Shown here one piece after another: positions 16,501-23,817 of a DNA stretch of 64,000 nt. The notes under the pieces are model-generated. The model worked only from the letters and a program-made list of their open reading frames with translations. It searched no databases and had not been told where the DNA came from. The translations under genes were made by a program, and so were the position numbers. This DNA comes from Erysipelotrichales bacterium. Its GTDB lineage: Bacteria > Bacillota_I > Bacilli_A > Erysipelotrichales > Erysipelotrichaceae. The stretch is taken from positions 50,467 through 114,466 of the forward strand of contig CAJTIT010000005.1 in the NCBI GenBank assembly GCA_910576345.1, written 5' to 3'. Each line of letters begins with the position of its first letter. The first letter of the stretch is position 1.

Positions 16501-19326
16501 ACTGCTGAAGAAATCGCTGCTATGGTTACTGCACTTGATGAGGTCTATCAAGCACTTGTTGTAGATAAAAGTGCATTACAAGCACTTGTAGACGATCAAG
16601 ATGATTTAATCGAAGCGAACTATACGCCGGAAAGCTGGACAGTGCTGCAAACAGCCCTTGAACAAGCAAATGCTGCGCTACAAAAATCAGATTTGAGTGC
16701 TGCCGAAATGAACGAGGCCTTGAATGATTTACAGACTGCGATTGATCAACTTGTTTCCAGTGCAAATACCGGTGCATTACAAAAACTGGTGGAAAAAATC
16801 AACAAAGAACAGATGAAAGCTGATGATTACACAGAAGCAACATGGAATACATTTGCGGATGCGTTAGCCAAAGCAAATGAAGTTTTAGAAAAAGCAGATC
16901 CGACAACAGTAGAGATTACAGAAGCACAAACGGCTTTACAAGATGCATATGATGCATTGAGAGCGACTCTGAAACCATTAGAAGATAAGCTTAAAGAGCA
17001 TGCAGCTTTAAAAGAAGATGATTACACATCCGATAGTTGGAGTGCATACCAAAGTGCAAAAACAGATGCACAAGCAGTATTGGACAAAGGGGAAGGTAAT
17101 GTCACGTATGCGGAATTGAAACAGGCTATGGATGCATACAATCAGGCCTTTGGACAATTACAGAAACTGTTTGATCCAAGTGATTTGCAGGTTATAATCG
17201 ATGATTATGCAAAAGAAAATCTAAAAGAAAGTGAATACAATGCAATCACATGGCAGAACTATGAAACAGCGTTAAATCATGCAAGCGATTGCCTTCAAGA
17301 TATTAACGCAACCGGAAAACAGCTGTTGGAGGCAAAAGAGGCATTGATGGATGCACATGATGCATTGATTTCCATCAAGGACTTGAAAGCATTGATGGAT
17401 CAAGTCGATACTATGGAAGAAACCACATATACGACTTCCACATGGGCGCAGTTACTTCAGGTAAAAACAGATGTGCGTGTGCATTTGACACAGGCAACGA
17501 CCAAAGAGCAGGTGGCAAAAGCACAAAGTGATCTTCAACAGGCAATCGATGCATTGACTGAACGAAGCGACAATACGACACTTCAAGCGCAAATTGACGC
17601 TTATGACAATGACAGCGCGCTTGTCGAAACAAATTTCACCGCAGCTTCTTGGAGTGATTTCCAAACTGCATATCAGGCAGTACAAGCAATCTTAAATGAC
17701 AATAGCAATGTGGATCAGGCCACTGCCGATGCAGCGCTTCAGACATTAATTGACGCCTATGATGCATTGGAACTCAGCGGTAATGGTTACTTGTTAATGC
17801 AAATTGCCAAGGTGGAGGCAATGGCAGATGATCAAGATCTCTATACCTCTTCGACATGGCAAGCATTACAGAATGCACTTGTTAGCGCCAAAGAAATCGC
17901 AAGCGATCCAAGCAGTACGGATGCAGATTTCACCAAAGCGCATGAAGATCTAACAAAGGCAGAAGCAGCGCTTGAAAGACGTGGAGATGCTTCAGAATTA
18001 CGCAAAAAATTGGAAGAAATGAAGGCTTATGATCCAAGCGAATTTACGGATGAAAGCTGGGAAATATTTGAGCCAATTTGGGAGCAGGCAAAAGCGATTG
18101 CTGCGGATATCGATGCAACACAAAATATGATTGATGAAATTTTAGAACAACTCGTAGAAGCAAATCAGCAGTTGGTTGCTTACCATGTAGACAAAACAAA
18201 ACTAGGCGAAGCGATCGATGAAGCAAGCGCAAAGAAAGAAAGCGATTATACAAGCGCAACATGGAAACTGTTCCAAAAGAAATTGCAGGCTGCCAATGAT
18301 ATTATGGCAACCGCAAAACCAGAACAATCCAGCATTGATCAAGCAGAAAAAGATCTGCGTGATGCAATGAAACAATTGGTAAAACGTGGTGATAAAACAC
18401 AGCTGACAACGCTCATTCAGACAATCGAACAACTGGATGAAGCACGCTACACCAGCGATAGTTGGAGCGCATTACAAAAAGCATACGAACAAGCATTGAG
18501 CATCTATGATGATATCGACGCAAGTGAAGTAATAGTCAAAGATGGCGAAATGAATTTGACCAAGGCATTGGAAGCGCTCCAAGAAAAAGGCGATAAAACT
18601 GCACTACAATCCTATGTAGAAACAGTGAAAGCGTTGAAACAAAGCGATTATACCATCGAAACTTGGAGTAAATTTGCAACCGCTTTGGAATATGCAGAAA
18701 GTGTATTGTCTAGTGAGAATGCAACACAAAAAGAGATCAATGATGCGGCAGATCAATTGAAACGCACCTATGATCAGCTAAAGAAAGTGTTCCAAGCGAA
18801 AGAAGAACTCACAATCAATGATGCGCCATTCCATGTTTCCTTGGAAGCGAGTGCATCCGTTGTGGATCCACTTGTGGAGTTGGTTGTAGAACTCGTTGAA
18901 GATGCGAAAGCAAAAGAAACGTTTGCGCAGATTTTCAAAGAAGATACGAAGGATTATATCGTGTTCGACATCTCTTTATTATTAAACGGTCAGAAAATTC
19001 AGCCAAATGGTATGGTGAAGATCAGAATGGATATTCCAAAAGGATATGATGTTGATCGCATCCAGTTGTTCTATATCAATGATCGTGGAGAGCGTCAGGT
19101 AATCAAGCACACAATTGAAAACAATCAAATTGTGTTTGAAACAGATCACTTCTCTTATTATGCGATTGCACAAATGAAAGAGGACATGATTCAAAAACAA
19201 CCAAACAAAGGCATTTCTTCCAGTATTGTCAATACGTCAGATTCTACCAATTTAATTGGTTGGGGTATGATGTTCATGGCATTTGGATGTTTGAGCATTG
19301 GTATTTGGAAAAAGCGTTATCAATAA
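10543..19326 (+). CDS. Giant secreted alpha-N-acetylglucosaminidase (GH89) with CBM32 and FIVAR modules
   Basis: 2927 residues. A signal peptide (1-27) is followed by an F5/8-type C (CBM32-like) module (about 40-150) and the GH89 N-terminal, barrel and C-terminal domains (about 165-900). The acid/base candidate is Glu510 in 'DPFHEGG'. The nucleophile candidate is Glu607 in 'GEVEVI', judged by recalled similarity to human NAGLU. Three to four more CBM32-like modules (about 920-1500) follow, then roughly 15-18 FIVAR repeats marked by YTxxSWxxF/L (about 1510-2750). A beta-rich domain and a C-terminal helix with tail KKRYQ end it. No LPxTG is present; 'VNTSDSTN' sits where relatives have VKTGDTTN. 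The enzyme should release alpha-linked GlcNAc from mucin glycans. ATG 10543 is chosen over 10534, which lies inside the ribosome site. Confidence 0.93.
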   Translation: MLKRFFLGSLAFFVCMTNFSVFLETKAEEAQQPKKIEIASIQAKSTANYPIENAIDGDKETYWQSPRSSQSVGVIEYKYDHNRYIDIQLDGTYALSSIKLYQKEGSYYHYYIYASTDGVNYNRIATKSDDQLANSDGDTLSLQGNASYLRLNMAYNSGEYTTNLKEIEVYGTKISTKVTEKEPISIETFADSEWSTKWEQFENNEVYAEQKTIQEIQGLVSRVIGAEYVDKFVFELRDSMNVQADGSGNDVFELESVDGKIVIRGNDGVSLASGFNYYLKYYCNVDYNPIYTSSDMTMPSTLPSIDRKIVKDTQYDYRYALNFCTYSYSMSFWGWDEYEAFLDWAAMNGINLMLDIVGQEEVLRQFLKTYGYTDEEVSDYISGPAYFAWFYMQNLDSFGGPLPQAWYEQRTELGRKLHDRMQAYGIDPVIQGFSGMVPYDFAEKANISANQVLDVGDWPGYKRPYMLRTHKSGINEVSDIYSEAAQRFYQAQKDVFGDVSNYYAVDPFHEGGTIPGDMNIQYVYYQVQEQMLKHDKGNDAIWVMQQWQGGISAGKLNGLKDKNKAIVLDLQSDMRSQAGPMENTGTPWIWNMLHNFGGRMGMDGEVEVIASAIPEAMNNSRYMVGIGITPEAIENSPIVYELLFDMTWQKDPINYKEWTYQYAQRRYNIDRNNQSVIDDINTAYDILLNTVYEDKDYYIQGAAESVVNARPGTSFSSASTWGHSTISYEKTELEKAVALFAAHYDELKGSPAFVYDFSELLEQVLSNTAVEYHKLMVQAYQNKDAQEFDRISAHFLDLIALSDEVLSTSEKFMLGTWIENARTMLDSDTYQMDDWSRDLFEFNARALLTTWGAAKNGSLKDYSNRKWSGLTEDFYLQRWTIWVNNRKAELAGAQATNPNWFLWEWKWANQKNDDGKFGTTPDTTVNLKSISEDIMENYSMTNIENFVAGGAMEEDENIAIDKPVEANFAPSSGSTSNLVDNNTGSGYIYDKTSDNVIMEMDLNGIARISQFALAFNQGAGKKPYHYKIEYLDPETSHWVQVKLDNSGALEANEIIPFECTASKIRYTFKTLDLANNPIEINELFVYGKMIKEYEFINYALGMPVTTDGNPERPATNVTDGRLDTIWVENNGVFGETTNVIVDLETKRTIEFIEICFESAGRPFQYKVLGNDGSNDTWTMILDNSNSQDATPAKVSIPYNQPVQKIKVVMTGKNSAGSFPGSWPAIAEVRALAQKRNDTVEFSKGENVALNKPVTVPANDADKGLIVDGIHNGSSNRWEQKSGNYPSEIIVDLEGTYYLDEVLAGMEGAGYGFKYKLEIINKSGERVMIADRSADGEVAGDDRYIHIPVEDYAQKVIYTLTGAGVGQAQLAWPCLSELQAITGKPDTLSVNATITSDGYTGLEALKDDDTSTFVQFDQAGNKEIHYTLKRSQDIDCLEIVKTAGSALKYKAYYKNTSGDWIEFADMSNNDKDKMSNTYMFDHIISAQEYKFVIFNDNVTISDINLFTGQATGPLKLAISSAKATLASKTIGDYANNYPQSAADALQAAIDAAQQQVDAKISAAQVTIELQKLKAAVQEFEKSGPIEIDRKVLNAVVSDAEIFMAALTKTNNVDLIAVLENKYQTAKTMKDTYQVTQVQVDTATNELNAVIEANKDVFNAILDYQKTIEKANKQLSNTTIGDKDGNVPQSAADALTQAVSTAQSDYMASSNHVETIVTITNTLQAALETFQNAQVKVDKQALKVAIILAKTKTKDDYTSSSWTSFSKVYNNAMKIDSGSNVSVKEVEDATKALSDAINSLTKRGNTAELEALAFEHDNKAFDETLVTLDSYQAYQDALDDAKAIINQSANASQDDLDNAYDALNSAYEDMIGSEKSIQKLSDVITALDVLHEDHYTKASWNALQTAVEEAQALIDSGAPKYFALVKAEEAITKAKNELVEVSDNSALQDKIDELTSFNLVENDYTADSWKAYSDKLQEANELVNNDSATAEEIAAMVTALDEVYQALVVDKSALQALVDDQDDLIEANYTPESWTVLQTALEQANAALQKSDLSAAEMNEALNDLQTAIDQLVSSANTGALQKLVEKINKEQMKADDYTEATWNTFADALAKANEVLEKADPTTVEITEAQTALQDAYDALRATLKPLEDKLKEHAALKEDDYTSDSWSAYQSAKTDAQAVLDKGEGNVTYAELKQAMDAYNQAFGQLQKLFDPSDLQVIIDDYAKENLKESEYNAITWQNYETALNHASDCLQDINATGKQLLEAKEALMDAHDALISIKDLKALMDQVDTMEETTYTTSTWAQLLQVKTDVRVHLTQATTKEQVAKAQSDLQQAIDALTERSDNTTLQAQIDAYDNDSALVETNFTAASWSDFQTAYQAVQAILNDNSNVDQATADAALQTLIDAYDALELSGNGYLLMQIAKVEAMADDQDLYTSSTWQALQNALVSAKEIASDPSSTDADFTKAHEDLTKAEAALERRGDASELRKKLEEMKAYDPSEFTDESWEIFEPIWEQAKAIAADIDATQNMIDEILEQLVEANQQLVAYHVDKTKLGEAIDEASAKKESDYTSATWKLFQKKLQAANDIMATAKPEQSSIDQAEKDLRDAMKQLVKRGDKTQLTTLIQTIEQLDEARYTSDSWSALQKAYEQALSIYDDIDASEVIVKDGEMNLTKALEALQEKGDKTALQSYVETVKALKQSDYTIETWSKFATALEYAESVLSSENATQKEINDAADQLKRTYDQLKKVFQAKEELTINDAPFHVSLEASASVVDPLVELVVELVEDAKAKETFAQIFKEDTKDYIVFDISLLLNGQKIQPNGMVKIRMDIPKGYDVDRIQLFYINDRGERQVIKHTIENNQIVFETDHFSYYAIAQMKEDMIQKQPNKGISSSIVNTSDSTNLIGWGMMFMAFGCLSIGIWKKRYQ

Positions 19327-19336
19327 TAATATTTAA

Positions 19337-19386
19337 GAGGTTGAAGCCTATTCAGTCAATGCGATGATAGGCTATCAACCTTTTTT
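19337..19386 (+). terminator. Terminator of the GH89 gene
   Basis: AGGTTGAAGCCTAT pairs with ATAGGCTATCAACCT (one mismatch), followed by TTTTTT. Confidence 0.85.
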
Positions 19387-19489
19387 ATATAATAAGCATT
19401 TCGATGCGTCAAAGCGAAAAGATAAAAAGCCAAAAAAGGCATATGAAAAAAAGTATAAGAAAAACATATAAAATAGAATTCGTTAGTTA

Positions 19490-19610
19490 AGTTTGCCTTT
19501 TTTAAACATAACATCATCGCATTCAGGACAAAGCAGATCATTACCACGCTTACATTGCAAAAATTACAGAGTCGGGGCATTCGAAGCGATCATAGCCAAG
19601 ATAAATCGTT
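19490..19610 (-). pseudogene. Relic of a zinc-ribbon protein
   Basis: On the minus strand the frame ending in TAA near 19486 reads CKRGNDLLCPECDDVMFKKG. Upstream, in another frame, is DRFECPDS followed by VIFC. Together they look like a two-knuckle zinc-ribbon C-terminus split by a frameshift, with one Cys lost. No start or intact ORF remains. The rest of 19387-19750 holds nothing I can name. Confidence 0.35.
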
Positions 19611-19750
19611 TTATACAAAAGCTTTTTTTGAATATTGTCAAGGATGCAGGGGCACAGTTTAGAAGCAACGTCAAGTTCATAAAGTCAACTGCTTATTTGG
19701 CAATACTCTTTAGCGATTGATTGAAAATTGTTCTTTTTTCATTTAACACA

Positions 19751-19781
19751 TTGACACGGGTGCAACACACGAGTGTATCAT
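19751..19781 (+). promoter_or_regulatory. MerR-type promoter of the redox operon (19-bp spacer)
   Basis: TTGACA (19751-19756), 19-bp spacer, TATCAT (19776-19781). The spacer holds GGGTGCAACACACGAGTG, related to sequences in the merR and aldo/keto-reductase promoters. A 19-bp spacer is the hallmark of MerR-activated promoters. Confidence 0.7.
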
Positions 19782-19807
19782 TGATAATGAAAGAAGGGAT
19801 AAATATT

Positions 19808-20034
19808 ATGGAAAAAATAGTTCTTATGAATGATAGTCCTAATAAAAGTGGTAATACTTTTAGAATCGAAGAAGAAATTTTAAAAGGAATTAGTCATGAT
19901 ATTTTACTAATGCCGGATTATAAAGTAAGGCAATACGGGCATGGCTTCCACATGGATTTGGACTTGGTGAAGGAACCAATGCCGAAGGATGGATAAATAA
20001 TGCCATCAAATTTTGGGAAAGGAATATGAAATGA
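19808..20034 (+). pseudogene. Fusion scar: flavin reductase N-terminus joined to an esterase C-terminus
   Basis: ATG 19808 starts 'MEKIVLMNDSPNKSGNTF', the opening of an NADPH-dependent FMN reductase, and runs about 40 residues. From about 19928 a different frame reads AIRAWLPHGFGLGEGTNAEG and continues WINNAIKFWERN to TGA 20032-20034. This resembles the C-terminus of alpha/beta hydrolases of the acetyl-esterase group, where the catalytic His lies in the HGFG motif. The 5' frame itself ends at 19996. A deletion appears to have fused the ends of two genes. The flavodoxin start codon overlaps the last stop. Confidence 0.65.
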
Positions 20035-20555
20035 AAACAATAGTTATTTATTTTGGGTATGGGAAACATACAAGAATGATTGCTCAAAGAGTTAAAGAAG
20101 AGTTAGGTTGTGATATTTTAGAAATCAAACCTAAAATACCGTATTCTAGTGATTATCAAACTGTGGTAAATGAAACAGAAGATAATTTATACACAAAAGA
20201 AACAACAGAAATAGAAAATATAGAGATCAGTTTAGACAATTATGAAAAAGTGATCTTGGGAACACCGGTTTGGTGGTACACAATTACTCCACCAATCAGA
20301 ACATTTTTAACAAAGTATGATTTAAGTGGAAAAACAATTTATCCTTTTGCAACTAATGCAGGTTGGCTAGGTTCAACTTTTGATGAGATTAGGGAATTAT
20401 GCAAAGGAACAATAAAAGAAGAAATGAATATAAAATTTTCAACAGATTATGCTGAAAACAAACTTGTTACAAGTGATTTCGAAATTGAAAATTGGATAAA
20501 TAAAGTTAAGGAGGACAATGAATGGAAAAACAAACTGCCGGTAGAGATAAATTAG
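20031..20555 (+). CDS. Flavodoxin family protein
   Basis: A 174-residue FMN-binding flavodoxin-like protein. The phosphate-binding loop region is 'IVIYFGYGKHTRMIAQRV', an atypical version of the usual (S/T)xTGxT loop, and 'VILGTPVWWYTITPP' is the typical flavodoxin_4 motif. The ATG at 20031 is preferred over 20013 because AAAGGA precedes it. Its end overlaps the CMD gene by 34 nt. It is part of a putative MerR-regulated redox operon and would serve as electron carrier or quinone reductase. The partner is unknown. Confidence 0.8.
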   Translation: MKTIVIYFGYGKHTRMIAQRVKEELGCDILEIKPKIPYSSDYQTVVNETEDNLYTKETTEIENIEISLDNYEKVILGTPVWWYTITPPIRTFLTKYDLSGKTIYPFATNAGWLGSTFDEIRELCKGTIKEEMNIKFSTDYAENKLVTSDFEIENWINKVKEDNEWKNKLPVEIN

Positions 20556-20842
20556 GAAATCTTGCCCCTAAATTTGCGCAAGTTAATGATGATGTACTAT
20601 TTGGGGAAATTTGGAGTCGTGAAGACAAATTATCTTTAAGAGATAGAAGTATGATAACAATTTCAGCTCTAATGGCACAAGGATTATATTCACAAGTAAA
20701 ATCACATTTAATTTTAGGAAAAAAACATGGTTTAGAAAAAGAAGAAGTTGTGGAAATGGTTACGCAACTTGCCTTTTATTGTGGATGGGCAAAAGCGTGG
20801 AGTGTATTTCCTATGGTAGAGGAGATTTATAAAGATGAATAA
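20522..20842 (+). CDS. Carboxymuconolactone decarboxylase (CMD/AhpD-like) family protein
   Basis: 106 residues, all helical, with 'SLRDRSMITISALMAQGLY' and 'GLEKEEVVEMVTQLAFYCGW' as the family core. The CxxC pair of true AhpD peroxidases is absent, so it belongs to the gamma-CMD-like group often found beside aldo/keto reductases and cupins. AAGGAGG precedes ATG 20522. It overlaps the flavodoxin gene upstream and the cupin gene downstream (8 nt). Confidence 0.85.
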   Translation: MEKQTAGRDKLGNLAPKFAQVNDDVLFGEIWSREDKLSLRDRSMITISALMAQGLYSQVKSHLILGKKHGLEKEEVVEMVTQLAFYCGWAKAWSVFPMVEEIYKDE

Positions 20843-21260
20843 GGAACAATTTGATAAAGAAAATGTATTTGGTTTGGGAAAACCTAATGAAGCATTTGCA
20901 CAATATTTTATTGGTAATAGTTATTTGAATCCATTAACCGATATGAACAAAACAAGTTTATTTCTTGCTAATGTGACTTTTGAACCAGGATGTAGAAATA
21001 ATTGGCACATTCATAAATCTACAAAAGATGGAGGACAAATTTTGATATGTGTTTCTGGATTAGGATGGTATCAAGAGGAAGGTAAAGAAGCAATAAGTTT
21101 AGTGCCGGGAAGTGTTATTGCAATAGCGGCAAATGTGAAACATTGGCATGGAGCAAAAAAAGATTCTTGGTTTAGTCATATAGCAATTGAAGTCCCCGGA
21201 GAAAATAGCGAAACTATTTGGTTAGAACCGGTTACTGATGAAGCATACAATAATTTATAA
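20835..21260 (+). CDS. Cupin-domain protein
   Basis: A 141-residue protein with a single cupin barrel. 'CRNNWHIHKSTKDGGQILI' supplies the first metal-binding motif (His-x-His), and 'PGSVIAIAANVKHWHGAKKD' the second. Such proteins accompany CMD genes in many Firmicutes, often as a fused CMD-cupin. It probably handles a small organic or peroxide substrate. Last gene of the operon, ending at a terminator shared with merR. Confidence 0.85.
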   Translation: MNKEQFDKENVFGLGKPNEAFAQYFIGNSYLNPLTDMNKTSLFLANVTFEPGCRNNWHIHKSTKDGGQILICVSGLGWYQEEGKEAISLVPGSVIAIAANVKHWHGAKKDSWFSHIAIEVPGENSETIWLEPVTDEAYNNL

Positions 21261-21264
21261 CAAA

Positions 21265-21292
21265 AAAATGATGGCTTAATTGTCATCATTTT
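21265..21292. terminator. Bidirectional terminator between cupin and merR
   Basis: AAAATGATG / CATCATTTT stem between convergent genes. It overlaps the merR stop codon. Confidence 0.75.
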
Positions 21293-21701
21293 CTGTTTGG
21301 ATTAAATAACTAAAATATTTCGTTTTTCCGGATAGTACATCATCATAAAAGTGATGTTTCCAATGTATATAGTCAATACTATCTTGAATTTTTTGTTTTT
21401 TATGTTCTAATTCAAGAAGTTTAGCATCTAAAATAACCTTTCTTTCAGGAATGGTTGGTTCTCCTTTTAAACATAGATCAAGATATTCTTTCATTTCAAC
21501 AATACTCATACCACAATTTTTTAAACAGGACAAACTTTTAATCCAGTTAATATCATTGTCATCAAAAACACGATAATTGCTTTTATTTCTTTTGACATTA
21601 GGAATCAGTCCTTCATTACAATAAAATTTTAAAGCATCATAGGTTAATCCGGTTGCTGCACAAGTTTCTTTCATTGAATATAATTTATCATTTTTTGCCA
21701 T
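21276..21701 (-). CDS. MerR-family transcriptional regulator
   Basis: 141 residues. An N-terminal winged HTH ('YSMKETCAATGLTYDALKFY') and a dimerisation coiled coil (about 85-125), with no cysteine cluster typical of metal sensors, resemble the AdhR/YfmP type that responds to aldehydes or electrophiles. It lies between the flavodoxin/CMD/cupin operon and the aldo/keto reductase. All three promoters in the area have 19-bp spacers, so it most likely activates both operons and controls itself. Confidence 0.88.
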   Translation of the reverse strand: MAKNDKLYSMKETCAATGLTYDALKFYCNEGLIPNVKRNKSNYRVFDDNDINWIKSLSCLKNCGMSIVEMKEYLDLCLKGEPTIPERKVILDAKLLELEHKKQKIQDSIDYIHWKHHFYDDVLSGKTKYFSYLIQTENDDN

Positions 21702-21721
21702 TTTTACTCACCTCTTAACTC

Positions 21722-21752
21722 ATTCCAAAACAAGGGTGTTGCACACAGTCAA
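21722..21752 (-). promoter_or_regulatory. merR promoter (19-bp spacer)
   Basis: Read on the minus strand: TTGACT (21752-21747), 19-bp spacer containing GTGTGCAACACCC, TGGAAT (21727-21722). The dyad resembles the one at 19757-19775. Confidence 0.6.
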
Positions 21753-21782
21753 TAAAAATTTTAAAAATGTGATAAAAAAGTG

Positions 21783-21813
21783 TTGATCGAGTGTTACTCA
21801 CGACATTTATAAT
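21783..21813 (+). promoter_or_regulatory. Aldo/keto reductase promoter (19-bp spacer)
   Basis: TTGATC (21783-21788), 19-bp spacer containing the dyad GAGTGTTACTC, TATAAT (21808-21813). Geometry as expected for MerR activation. Confidence 0.7.
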
Positions 21814-21859
21814 TATAGTGTAAATTGAAATTGTTGTCAATTTGGAAAGGGATGAATTT

Positions 21860-22750
21860 ATGGAATATGTGAAATTAAACAATGGTGTAGAAATGCCAAT
21901 TTTAGGATTTGGGGTTTATCAAATACCTAAAGAGGAAACAAAGAGATGCGTATTTGATGCTATTAAGGTGGGCTATAGAAGCATTGATACAGCACAAAGT
22001 TATTTTAATGAAGCAGAAGTTGGAGATGCAATCGTAGAATGTGGAGTGCCAAGAGAAGAATTATTTATAACTACAAAAGTATGGATTGATAATTATGGAT
22101 ATGAACATTGTAAAAAATCTGTAGAAGAATCATTAAAAAAATTGAAAACTGACTATATTGATTTAGTGTTACTTCATCAACCGTTTAGTGATTACTATGG
22201 TGCATATAGAGCTTTGGAAGATTTATATGAGGAAGGTAAGATAAAAGCAGTTGGCGTATCTAATTTTTATCCGGATAGATTAAGTGATATTTGCTTATTT
22301 GAAAGAAAAGTTGTACCGGCAGTTAATCAAGTAGAAACAAATCCAATCAATGCCCAATTTAAAGCACAAGAGAATATGGAAAAATATGGAGTACATATTG
22401 AAGCATGGGCTCCATTTGGAGAAGGCAGAAATGGACTGTTTGAAAATGAAACACTTGTTCATATTGGAAAGAAATATGATAAGAGTTCGGCACAAGTCAT
22501 ACTTAGATGGTTAATTCAAAGAGGTGTTATCGTTGCTTGTAAATCTACTCACATTGAAAGAATGGAACAAAATTTTAATGTATTTGATTTTAAATTGACT
22601 GATGAAGACATGGATGAAATCAAAAAATTAGATACAAGTGATAGTTTATTCTTTAATCATCAAGATCCAACTATGGTTGAATGGTTTGATAACATTGTTA
22701 AAGAAAGAAGAACAAATGAGGATTGTTGTAAAGACAATAAGAATTGGTAA
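21860..22750 (+). CDS. Aldo/keto reductase
   Basis: A 296-residue NADPH-dependent oxidoreductase with the complete catalytic tetrad Asp43, Tyr48, Lys73 and His106 ('GYRSIDTAQSYFNEAEVG', 'ITTKVW', 'LVLLHQPF'). It is of the 2,5-diketo-gluconate reductase/YvgN type. ATG 21860 follows GGAAAGGGATG. It reduces aldehydes or methylglyoxal-like carbonyls in the cytoplasm. With the MerR regulator next to it, this points to an aldehyde or electrophile stress response. Confidence 0.93.
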   Translation: MEYVKLNNGVEMPILGFGVYQIPKEETKRCVFDAIKVGYRSIDTAQSYFNEAEVGDAIVECGVPREELFITTKVWIDNYGYEHCKKSVEESLKKLKTDYIDLVLLHQPFSDYYGAYRALEDLYEEGKIKAVGVSNFYPDRLSDICLFERKVVPAVNQVETNPINAQFKAQENMEKYGVHIEAWAPFGEGRNGLFENETLVHIGKKYDKSSAQVILRWLIQRGVIVACKSTHIERMEQNFNVFDFKLTDEDMDEIKKLDTSDSLFFNHQDPTMVEWFDNIVKERRTNEDCCKDNKNW

Positions 22751-22760
22751 GGTGTAACTT

Positions 22761-23435
22761 ATGAACAAAAAAATAATTATAGGAATAGTAGCAGTTATTG
22801 TAATGGCAGTTATAGGTACAGGAGGATATTTTCTATTAAATAATGACAATAAAACAAAAGAAAATGAAAACACTCCTACGAATATTCCCATTGTAAATGA
22901 ACCAACTGAAGATGACAATAAAACAGATCATGATAATACAACTACTCCATCTGTCGGAAAAACCCTTGTAGTCTATTATTCGGCATCCGGTTCAACTAAA
23001 AAAGTTGCGGACCAAATTGCTGAAAACTTAAATGCTGATCTTTTTGAAATAGAACCGGTAGATGCTTATACTTCGGCAGATTTAGACTGGACCGATAACA
23101 ATTCAAGAGTAACAAAAGAACATAATGATGAATCTTTAAGAGATATAAAATTAAAAAATACCAAAGTAGACAAGTGGGATAGTTATGATACAGTTTTAAT
23201 TGGTTATCCGATTTGGTGGGGTATTGCAGCATGGCCGGTAGATACCTTTGTTAAAGCTAATGACTTTGGTGGAAAAACAGTTATTCCATTCTGTACTTCT
23301 GCATCTAGTGGTTTAGGAGAAAGTGGTAATCTACTAGCCAAAGAAGCAAAAAATGGAAATTGGAAAGAAGGACATCGTTTTAGTTCAGGAGCATCTACTT
23401 CTGATATTAAAACATGGACTGATAGTTTGAAATAA
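22761..23435 (+). CDS. Membrane-anchored flavodoxin-like protein
   Basis: 224 residues. An N-terminal membrane anchor (about 3-26, no lipobox Cys) leads to an Asn/Thr/Asp-rich linker (27-65) and a flavodoxin_4 domain ('TLVVYYSASGSTKKVADQIA' as FMN-phosphate loop, 'VLIGYPIWWG'). An extracytoplasmic flavodoxin would be FMN-dependent electron transfer at the cell surface. It starts 11 nt after the aldo/keto reductase and belongs to its transcript. A decayed possible paralogue follows. Confidence 0.85.
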   Translation: MNKKIIIGIVAVIVMAVIGTGGYFLLNNDNKTKENENTPTNIPIVNEPTEDDNKTDHDNTTTPSVGKTLVVYYSASGSTKKVADQIAENLNADLFEIEPVDAYTSADLDWTDNNSRVTKEHNDESLRDIKLKNTKVDKWDSYDTVLIGYPIWWGIAAWPVDTFVKANDFGGKTVIPFCTSASSGLGESGNLLAKEAKNGNWKEGHRFSSGASTSDIKTWTDSLK

Positions 23436-23451
23436 GGAGAATGAATTGATA

Positions 23452-23745
23452 TGAATCAAGTATCATAATTGCAATAGTAGGTGTTGAAGGTTATTTCTTA
23501 TGAAGTAACAAGAGGGCAACAGATGTTCCAACAGAAACAAAGCAATCTGATGGAAAAGTAAAATTAGGATTCTAAACCAAATAAAGATGGTAAGTATCTT
23601 TGGTTGTTTACTTCTTTGTTCCGAAAACTGATGATCCAAATAAAAAAGACTACTGAAGAAGAAATATCGCTATTGTTGTTGATGGAAAAGATTTAGGTAA
23701 CACTCAATATGCAGGGGGATTACTTAACTTAAAGACAGTATATAC
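23452..23745 (+). pseudogene. Degraded membrane-anchored protein gene
   Basis: ATG 23452 soon meets stops. Across several frames one can still read a membrane-anchor-like start (SIIIAIVGV, GYFL) like that of the preceding flavodoxin, and later 'NIAIVVDGKDLGNTQYAGGL'. Several frameshifts and stops separate these pieces. It is a relic of a secreted or anchored protein. The stretch 23746-23817 leads into the tnpV remnant. Confidence 0.5.
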
Positions 23746-23817
23746 ATACAGCCTGCTGATACATTGCTTGCAGATACCCCGCAGAAACCAAACCATACAG
23801 AAAAGGAGTTTTTGCAG

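Noticed and set aside
15153..18432. Many antisense ORFs of 60-80 codons within the GH89/FIVAR gene
   Set aside because: They arise from the repetitive codon pattern of the FIVAR array, lack ribosome sites and show no protein-family features.
10543..19326. CRISPR-like or tandem DNA repeats in the FIVAR region
   Set aside because: The repetition is at protein level (about 70-80 residues per unit) with low nucleotide identity; there are no short identical repeats with spacers.
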